The notes below the pieces were generated by a model. It was not told the origin of the DNA. It ran no database searches and saw nothing but the letters and a program-made list of their open reading frames with translations. From NCBI RefSeq assembly GCF_000090795.2, contig NW_003546449.1, positions 27,501 to 50,383 of the forward strand: a stretch of DNA of 22,883 bases. The letters are read 5' to 3'. The translations under genes were made by a program, and so were the position numbers. Every line of letters starts with the position of its first letter. The first letter of the stretch is position 1. Of this stretch, positions 17,702 to 22,883 are shown piece after piece. The stretch comes from Amphimedon queenslandica. Lineage: Eukaryota; Porifera; Demospongiae; Haplosclerida; Niphatidae.

Positions 17702-19176
17702 GAGTGAGTGAGAAAACAATATATAAAGATGTTTTCTTTAATTTAAACAATAAACCATTACTCTAATCCTCATAGGCCGCTCTTGTCCCTTTGAGATTAC
17801 AAATAAACAACATGCGAAGTACAAAAAACACACACTAATACCGAGAAGAATATAAATACACGTAGGAGAGGAAGAGAGGGAGAGAGAGAGAGAGAGGAAA
17901 GAGATATGGCCATAACAAGTATGTTATTCTAAAAATAGGAAGAGGAAACAAATGAAGACACAAATAAAGATATACAACAGAAGTGATATAAGGAAACATC
18001 AATTAAAAATAAACCAACAATACATCACCCCACACTGATTATAATGCAAAGATTTTATTAAGCAAAAGTATCAAGGCTTTTATAATTATTATAAAAATGA
18101 AATTTTAGCAGAGATAACTTTTGTGGATTCACAATGTTAACACCAAGCCTTGATAATTGAATAATCTCCATACTTCCAAGCCTGTAATTGAATGCTCACT
18201 TACAAAAACCAAGAGAGTCTTGTTCAATGAAAATATACTATTTTATTGCTATTTAAATTCAAGATGCATGCTTGTAAATTTTCCGAAAAAATGCCAACAA
18301 AATCATAACAAGAAGGTTGTGCATTTACATGTACTTACACGACTTGATCTTTCTCAGTGGAGTCGTTGATGAGTGCTGCTGTGTATCTGGTGCTTGTAAT
18401 ATACTAGCACTAATTGACGAGGGCATGGAGGGGGCTTCAGCCATTGCAGCTGTTCTCTCAATCACTAGCGTATCCAAACGCTCAGTGAGAGTATCAACCT
18501 TTTCCCTGACTATAAGGAGAGATTGAGATCAGAATGAATCAGGGTTGAGTCGGATTGAGTCAGGGTTAAATCAGAACAAATCATCTTGATAGCATTACAT
18601 AGTATAAATTATGAACATGTACAAATGATAAAAATTTCAAGGTACAGTGGATTTCACTACCCACTAAGAGTAGGTGTGGATGCACATGAGTGACGTAATA
18701 TTAGCTAAAAGTTTCTTCGCCCATAAAAGGCATTCTCAATTATTTTTATAAAAATAAAATTCCAGAAACATGCAAATCCCCTGACAACATCAAATGTATG
18801 TACAATAAATAAATAATCATTCCTTAGCGAACCCTAATTTACAATAATAAAATTGCTATTGAATGATACATGAATCAAGGTTACATCATACCTCAGGGCT
18901 TGTTGCAAAATTTCAAAATAAAAAAGTAATTATTATTATTAGTGTATTTTAGACTAGAATTAACGGGACTTTGGAGTGTGTGAGTGTCTTACGTGCTGCA
19001 TTCTCAGAATGAAGTGATTCAAACTCTTTCTCAATGAGTGAAAACAGCTCCAGGAGACGTGACTTTGATCCGTCGGGACCCAGGGGGCTGGTTTTATCTG
19101 AGGCTGAGCTTGTGGATGCCACAACGTTAGCCTGAGAGCTCTTCTTGCTAGAGCTGACCTTCTTTTTCAGTGACAT
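12950..19176 (-). CDS. WDR37: WD repeat-containing protein 37 (13 exons, 492 aa)
   Basis: WDR37 is a WD40 scaffold; in vertebrates it is known as a partner of PACS1/PACS2 in ER calcium homeostasis. Here 13 GT-AG exons join with fully consistent phases into 492 residues, close to the human length of about 494. The N-terminus is Lys/Ser-rich, followed by the family's signature [20 protein letters not shown] and a coiled coil ([15 protein letters not shown], about 62-76). Seven WD repeats follow: 1 (about 150-185, GHKDGVWHV...SLWD), 2 (196-226, [13 protein letters not shown]...HVWK), 3 (273-305, [10 protein letters not shown]), 4 (317-347, [12 protein letters not shown]), 5 (360-390, SDDHTVKIWDL), 6 (396-432, IRLYDL) and 7 (about 440-488, [12 protein letters not shown]). 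An acidic insert (about 240-262) lies between repeats 2 and 3, as in human WDR37. The start is the first in-frame ATG, followed by SLKKKV. The strand and family are secure. Confidence 0.96.
13159..13200. repeat. GA microsatellite
   Basis: This is a plus-strand run of GA dinucleotides with two AAA interruptions inside the last WDR37 intron. It reads as CT on the transcript and sits about 70 bp upstream of the exon 13 acceptor, where it may extend the polypyrimidine signal. Confidence 0.9.
13700..13860. repeat. GGACAC-type dispersed repeat, copy 1
   Basis: Words AACAAGGACACCCTC, AAATAAGGACACTTTT, ATGTGGACAG and TTGAGGACAGG recur at short spacing. Their complements (GTCCTTATTTTAGAG, GTCCTTGTTTCAGAG) are found at 20306-20390. 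No coding potential is seen. Confidence 0.6.
14787..14812. repeat. TACATG hexamer array
   Basis: This is a short run of the palindromic TACATG unit in the WDR37 intron between exons 9 and 10. Confidence 0.85.
15105..15296. repeat. Long TACATG hexamer array abutting a splice donor
   Basis: About 190 bp consist of TACATG and close variants (TACATA, TACACG, TACAGG). The array fills the 5' end of WDR37 intron 9, and its last bases form the GTACAG donor after exon 9. Because the unit equals its own reverse complement in register (ACATGT), both strands stay open in several frames and produce spurious [12 protein letters not shown] and HVHVHV translations. Confidence 0.92.
15430..15463. repeat. GA microsatellite upstream of WDR37 exon 9
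   Basis: This GA-rich run on the plus strand is a CT tract on the transcript and lies 17-50 bp upstream of the exon 9 acceptor, serving as its polypyrimidine tract. Confidence 0.85.
16515..16541. repeat. CT microsatellite
   Basis: This plus-strand CT run lies in the WDR37 intron between exons 6 and 7, followed by a run of C at about 16591-16600. It is purine-rich on the transcript, opposite to most other tracts in this gene. Confidence 0.85.
17153..17251. repeat. GA-rich tract with a repeated 46-bp-like unit
   Basis: About 100 bp of almost pure A/G on the plus strand contain two copies of a longer unit ending AGGGAGAGAAAGAAGGAGAG. On the WDR37 transcript this is the polypyrimidine tract directly upstream of exon 4, ending at the TTTAG acceptor. 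Confidence 0.88.
17378..18338 (-). other. WDR37: WDR37 intron 2
   Basis: This 961-bp intron contains a TACATG array (about 17490-17520), GA runs at 17670-17705 and 17876-17896, and otherwise AT-rich DNA. No nested gene was recognised. Confidence 0.75.
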
Positions 19177-20760
19177 AACGACTAATAAAAGAACTGTATT
19201 ACAGTTGCTAAAAGCAGCATAGCAAACACACAAAACCACGCCCAACCACACCTTCAAACTAGGGACCACACCTACTTAATACAATGGAGGCTGGAGAGCA
19301 ACTTGGATTAGACTCGGATTAGAGAGACAAACCACGAGCCATGAGCTAGGTCTAGGCCACTGAGAAGAGCAGGAGGCTCTGTAGTATAAATTGAGGTGTA
19401 CATGAGGAGGTAATGATTACTGGAGACAGGTAGAATTAATTAAGGAGGGGGGAACATAATTATTGGCTATTTGAAAAAAAGTAAAGGCTATAGCCCATGG
19501 TTTTTGAAAAAAATGGCTCCAAAATCACCCCAAATTTTTATTACATTTTCTGATACGTATTGATTTCCTTTTGCTATGTAGGACGTTTGAGCCGATTCCG
19601 ACGAATATTTTTCAAGTTATGAGCTTCAGAAATGAGAGATGGTCAGATCAGTGGTAAGAAATAATACTGACTGTAAGGGATGAAGCCAAGCTAGGAAAGT
19701 TTTGTATTTGTATAGGTTGTTAGCATTGGACTGGACAAGTTTTATAGTATATTAAAAGAAGGCTTTTGACAGATTTGTGCACATGTACATGCATTTGTTC
19801 GCCTCACTATCATAATTCCTCCTTTATCTCTCTCTCTCTCCCATTTTGCCTTTTACATTATACATATGCTTATAATGTACACCTGTTTCATTTTGATAAC
19901 TAATATACATGTATTTCTTTCTTCCAGGATGAATATGAGTTTCAAATACTAGAGTTTCTTGGTTCCTTTGGCGTTTAAGCAAACTCCAGCTAATGAAAGT
20001 GAACTATAATGTCTAATAATTTATTTACCTAATTACTCGTGTTCAATACATGATTATTATTTTGATTATTTTTAGCACTTCTCTGACTGTTCTTAATGTG
20101 CATGTGTAGATTTTTAAACGACCTTTATTTATTGATTGAATATCATTGTTTACTGATTTGGTGCAGTACAGAGTTCTGCATTCCAATAATACTTGATTTG
20201 TGGTAGTACATACTCATCATTGATACAATATCTCTACTATCATCAACTATACTGCATACAGCTGTTCTGGACACTTAGGGACCCAATATAATACTGTCCT
20301 GAATATGAAATTGTCCTTATTTTAGAGATTCATTAATACACATTTATAGTATATTGGAACTGATACTACTTGTCCTTGTTTCAGAGTGTCGGTTTGACTG
20401 CGTGTACATGTACTTGTAACTGTTGTAAGTTGTAACACAAATGATGAATATGATTAAGTACAACCCACAATAGACTTTTCCTAATGTCTGCTTCATAAGG
20501 ACACGGTGTATTCTTCTTTGTTCAGTTATGCAATGCTTCATTATTGTAAGCTGCTTAAGTAAAGTGATTAGTGAGTTCATGAAATCTGCTTAGTCTTGTA
20601 ATATTTAAATGATTTAGTTAACTCTGATTATTTATTTATTCCTAGTTAATCAATGCATATACATCTTTCTATGCTTTTAGAAAGTTTGAGTGGATTGCCA
20701 TTAAAATTGGAATTCTTATGAATTTTAAAAGTTGTAAAAAGTTGGTGTTGCATTCATTTA
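19177..20760. other. Upstream region of WDR37 and intergenic DNA
   Basis: The minus-strand frame is open for about 30 codons above the WDR37 ATG but contains no ATG. CCACGCCC-type GC boxes lie at about 19240-19256 and could belong to the WDR37 promoter. At 19490-19640 there is a segment with TTTCTGATACGT and AATGGCTCC words that recall other dispersed repeats here (compare 15822-15838). At 20260-20510 lies the second GGACAC repeat. No gene or RNA was recognised. Confidence 0.6.
20260..20510. repeat. GGACAC-type dispersed repeat, copy 2 (inverse orientation)
   Basis: Words TTCTGGACACTTAGGGAC, TTGTCCTTATTTTAGAG, TTGTCCTTGTTTCAGAG and ATAAGGACACGG recur. They are reverse complements of words in the copy at 13700-13860. 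The minus-strand open frame across this region (20344-20580) has no recognisable domain and is probably a by-product of the repeat. Confidence 0.5.
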
Positions 20761-20773
20761 CTGTAATGATTAG

Positions 20774-20958
20774 CCACGCCCCTCAAGTGAATATTCGCGC
20801 ATGCGTAGAATTGGAACTGTCATGTGTTAGCTCTAAGCTGAAGTTTGACGTCATTTATGTATCCAGGTGTCTCTATAGCAACTCTTTGACGTCATAGAAC
20901 TGACCAATGAGATTTATCCGCGAAGGTCTCTTCCCGGGAAAACCCAGAGACTATATAA
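20774..20958 (+). promoter_or_regulatory. Core promoter: GC box, NRF1-like site, two CREs, CCAAT, TATA
   Basis: In order on the plus strand are CCACGCCCC (20774-20782), GCGCATGCG (20797-20805, NRF1-like), two perfect CREB/ATF palindromes TGACGTCA (20846-20853 and 20887-20894, 41 bp apart), CCAAT (20904-20908), the palindrome TTCCCGGGAA (20931-20940) and TATATAA (20952-20958). The spacing is that of a strong TATA-type promoter firing rightward, with initiation expected near 20982-20990. The CREs suggest cAMP- or stress-responsive control. This is a sequence-based inference. Confidence 0.72.
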
Positions 20959-21022
20959 CTAGCTGCCCCTAGATTCCAGCTCATTTCTGCCATTTTCTCT
21001 GGCACCAAAGGATCAGTCTTCA

Positions 21023-21028
<6 letters not shown>

Positions 21029-21066
<38 letters not shown>
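21029..21066. repeat. CT microsatellite in the probable 5' transcribed region
   Basis: About 19 uninterrupted CT dinucleotides lie roughly 45 nt after the expected start site. A second CT-rich tract follows at 21096-21152. Confidence 0.9.
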
Positions 21067-21068
<2 letters not shown>

Positions 21069-21681
21069 TACAGTTAGTCATGGCTATCTGTCTCTTCTTC
21101 CTCTCTCTCTCTCCCCTCCCTCTCTCTCTCATTCTCTCTCTCTCTCTCTCTTTCAATCACTCATTCATTTATATTCTCTTTCTTTACAGGTTGACAGCAG
21201 TTGGTTCTTCTTCACTGAGTTCCTCTTTTTTTTAGAAGGTCATGGTGGCCCGGTTGTGACCTCCTTCTTCAAAGGCTGCTGCACCTTCTCATGGTTAGTA
21301 GTCTCTCTTTTTGACCCTCTTTTCTCTCACTCTTTACTTTTTTATTATTTTTTATTTATTGTCACTCTTTCTTTCCTATACAGGTTAGCAGTCTTGGCCC
21401 TCATACCCTGCTCCCCGGGCGAGATAAACTCGTGGATTTAGTGACCTTTCTCATTTCTCTTTGTCAGATGTTCGGTTGAATTTCCCGCCATTTTACAAGG
21501 CCACGCCCACCAAAGGAGGTGCTGACGGTGTAGACTGATCCATGGAACTAGAAAGAGAAAGACTGGATGTGATATTAAGTGAGGATTTTATTTTTGCTTG
21601 AGCTATGTATCTCAGTTGTAGTTGTTATAGACACTTGTCTGCATAGCCTCTTGTTTGCTTGTTTTAACTTGTTTTGATAGT

Positions 21682-21835
21682 GTACTGTAGCCTGTTGCTG
21701 TATACTGTACTGTAGCCTATTGTCTGTATACTATACTGTACTGTAGCCTATTGTCTGTATACTATACTGTACTGTAGCCTATTGTCTGTATACTATACTG
21801 TACTGTAGCCTATTGTCTGTACTATAGTACTCTGG
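21682..21835. repeat. 31-bp tandem repeat, about four copies
   Basis: GTAGCC words occur at 21687, 21712, 21743, 21774 and 21805, so the period is 25 once and then 31 three times. The unit runs ACTGTAGCCTATTGTCTGTA and then TACTATACTGT, with its own internal TACTGTA and TATACTATA symmetry. The copies are nearly identical, suggesting recent expansion. Confidence 0.92.
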
Positions 21836-22044
21836 CATGTATACTGTAGGTGTGTGTACTGTACTGTACTAAAGCCCATATTCACTTATTTTTTTATCTC
21901 ATTTTAAGAGCTTTAATTGTCAAGCTGTGTCCGGTTTTTATAGGAGTTTTCTCTCTGTGGAGTTGGGCATGTGTCATGAATCGGGACCATCTCAGAGTCG
22001 TTGGTAGAGCAAGGGACTTAGTGCAAAGTTGATTACCTTTCGTG

Positions 22045-22069
22045 TATTTCCACTGGCCCCTGTACAGTA
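22045..22069. repeat. 25-bp direct repeat, copy 1
   Basis: TATTTCC, one variable base, then CTGGCCCCTGTACAGTA. The same 25 bp with one difference ends the window at 22859-22883. Confidence 0.9.
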
Positions 22070-22108
22070 CCTTTGGATCATATCTATCATTATGGATACC
22101 AGCTAAGT

Positions 22109-22209
22109 AATAAATCAGGGGCCCAACCTTTTCATGGGCTCCTGAATAGTTGTACTATGCATCATACATCCCTTTGCATGTGTACATGTAGTCCCATTTT
22201 TCAAATAAA
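22109..22209 (+). terminator. Candidate polyadenylation signals
   Basis: AATAAA occurs at 22109-22114 and again at 22204-22209 on the plus strand. Either could end a transcript that starts near 20985. There is no independent support. Confidence 0.25.
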
Positions 22210-22315
22210 ATTAGAGAGTTTGAGAGTACACCCTTAATTATACATTGTATTATACAGGTGAGTGGTGACCCTTTACATTAGCTACTACACAGTAATATTG
22301 TACCATTCCTATACC

Positions 22316-22508
22316 TGTCATTGCTTGATGCTTCTTCCTTTAGCTTAGGTTCATCTCTACTTACTGATTCGACAAACGTTCGATCAGGAAGTAACCAAAT
22401 AATGCATTGTTTTATAATGTGTATTTTGTGTATCAAGCAATGACATATGTCTTCATATGTAGCATTTCAAGAGTGGGAACTGTTTACCCGAAAACAGCAT
22501 ACCCTCTT
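22316..22508. other. Cluster of inverted repeats, possible structured RNA
   Basis: A 14-bp perfect inverted repeat (TGTCATTGCTTGAT at 22316-22329; complement at 22432-22445) encloses an inner hairpin at 22364-22387 (ten-nt arms, AAAC loop, nine pairs counting wobbles). Next come ACATATG-TCTT-CATATGT (22443-22460) and a longer hairpin at 22469-22508 (AAGAG/CTCTT, GG/CC, an internal loop, CTGTTT/AAACAG, six-nt loop). I could not match it to a known RNA family. Confidence 0.5.
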
Positions 22509-22858
22509 GTTTGCTATAGGTGGGAATGGATTTTTGAAAATTTTCACTTTTCATTGGAGGATTAAAAATAGGCCTCATTTTTGAATTAGAAGATAATAGC
22601 AACAGAAGATTGATATCTTCCTTTCTCTCTCTAGTTTTATTTGCTACAGCTATATATTGCTGGCTGGTTTTGTCTTTGTTCTTTTTGGTAAGAATTATTA
22701 TCTATTTTTATATTTATTACTACTTCTCTCTCTTTTATAGTCTTTATCTGTCCTGTTCTTGGTCTCTCCTCTCCTGTTGGTTCCTGTTTTGATATATGCT
22801 GTCTGTTGGTTTCTCTGATGAATTGGATGCTGCCCTCAGCTCTCAATTTGTTTTGCAG

Positions 22859-22883
22859 TATTTCCTCTGGCCCCTGTACAGTA
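22859..22883. repeat. 25-bp direct repeat, copy 2 (runs off the window)
   Basis: This is a 24/25 match to 22045-22069. Here the repeat starts directly after a TTTTGCAG acceptor-like sequence, so it could be the start of an exon or of a longer duplicated block that continues past the window. Confidence 0.9.

Larger units (their letters stand above)
12950..19176 (-). other. WDR37: WDR37 exon map
   Basis: Coding exons in transcript order are 19176-18993, 18509-18339, 17377-17331, 17150-17021, 16887-16816, 16684-16640, 16382-16324, 15712-15589, 15413-15297, 14688-14547, 14460-14391, 14128-13949 and 13087-12950 (TAG). Their lengths are 184, 171, 47, 130, 72, 45, 59, 124, 117, 142, 70, 180 and 138, summing to 1479 nt. 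Every junction has a GT donor and AG acceptor and preserves the WDR37 frame. A TTATTAG acceptor-like site just before the ATG could mark a separate 5' UTR exon. Introns are 140-860 bp and rich in CT on the transcript strand (GA on plus). Confidence 0.93.
20985..22883 (+). ncRNA. Probable spliced transcript, coding status unclear
   Basis: The region downstream of the promoter contains several good acceptor and donor pairs. Candidate exons follow the acceptors TTTCTTTACAG (21189), TTTCCTATACAG (21384), CTCTTTGTCAG (21467), CTCTCTCTAG (22634) and CTTTTATAG (22740). Donors include CATG|GTTAGT (21290), ATTAA|GTGAGG (21576) and TTTG|GTAAGA (22687). Open frames are short and CT-rich. The best start is ATGGAACTAGAAAGAGAAAG at 21542, which gives only MELERERLDVIL before a donor. 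I recognise no protein family. A long non-coding RNA, a small-RNA host gene or the 5' end of a gene extending beyond the window are all possible. Confidence 0.35.

Noticed and set aside
19177..19269. N-terminal extension or signal peptide for WDR37
   Set aside because: The upstream frame is open but has no ATG, and WDR37 homologues begin with a similar short Lys/Ser-rich segment.
20344..20580. Minus-strand open frame of 78 codons
   Set aside because: It overlaps the GGACAC repeat, has no recognisable domain and no supporting splice or promoter signals.
21256..21441. Plus-strand open frame of 61 codons after the CRE promoter
   Set aside because: It starts at a non-ATG codon, reads through a probable intron (donor at 21290, acceptor at 21384) and has no recognisable family.
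21975..22060. A functional tRNA gene
   Set aside because: The A-box-like part has no acceptor stem, T-arm or B box, so it is listed only as a possible SINE remnant.

Overview
The window is eukaryotic nuclear DNA from a compact, AT-rich invertebrate genome: genes have GT-AG introns, and there are no bacterial operons, ribosome binding sites or CRISPR arrays. The two well-supported genes are clear animal orthologues (a Gli-type zinc-finger factor and the WD40 protein WDR37). Their divergence, the short introns and the pervasive palindromic hexamer microsatellite (TACATG)n fit a demosponge such as Amphimedon, but the species call is an inference from memory.

Layout. Positions 1-1338 are repeat-rich and hold at most one doubtful exon. 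A minus-strand gene of unknown function (1339-2050, two exons, about 152 aa) is divergent from a plus-strand Gli gene, with 457 bp between their ATGs. The Gli coding sequence has four exons (2508-3839, 6841-7005, 8227-8322, 8914-10386; 1021 aa), all joined in phase 0. It has five zinc fingers, a recognisable N-terminal Sufu-binding block and a C-terminal motif shared with vertebrate GLI1. Its 3' UTR ends near an AATAAA at 10729. A 2.2-kb convergent intergenic region follows, with a long polypyrimidine tract, microsatellites and a dispersed repeat carrying a perfect 34-bp palindrome. WDR37 lies on the minus strand from 19176 to 12950. I rebuilt 13 exons whose phases all agree, giving 492 aa, about the length of human WDR37. 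Beyond it are 1.5 kb of repeat-bearing intergenic DNA and then a strong plus-strand core promoter (NRF1-like site, two perfect CREs, CCAAT box, TATA box; 20774-20958). The promoter leads into a CT-rich, apparently spliced region with no convincing protein. It contains a 31-bp tandem repeat and a cluster of strong inverted repeats at 22316-22508.

How the genes relate. Gli is the transcriptional effector of Hedgehog-type signalling, and WDR37 is a cytoplasmic or ER-associated WD40 scaffold. Nothing in the sequence links the two functionally. The most interesting signals are the mix of deep conservation and odd changes in the Gli protein (altered fingers 4 and 5, no C-terminal PKA cluster) and the unexplained transcribed, structured region at the right end. 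I did not find a defence system, mobile-element gene or other clearly new multi-gene system.
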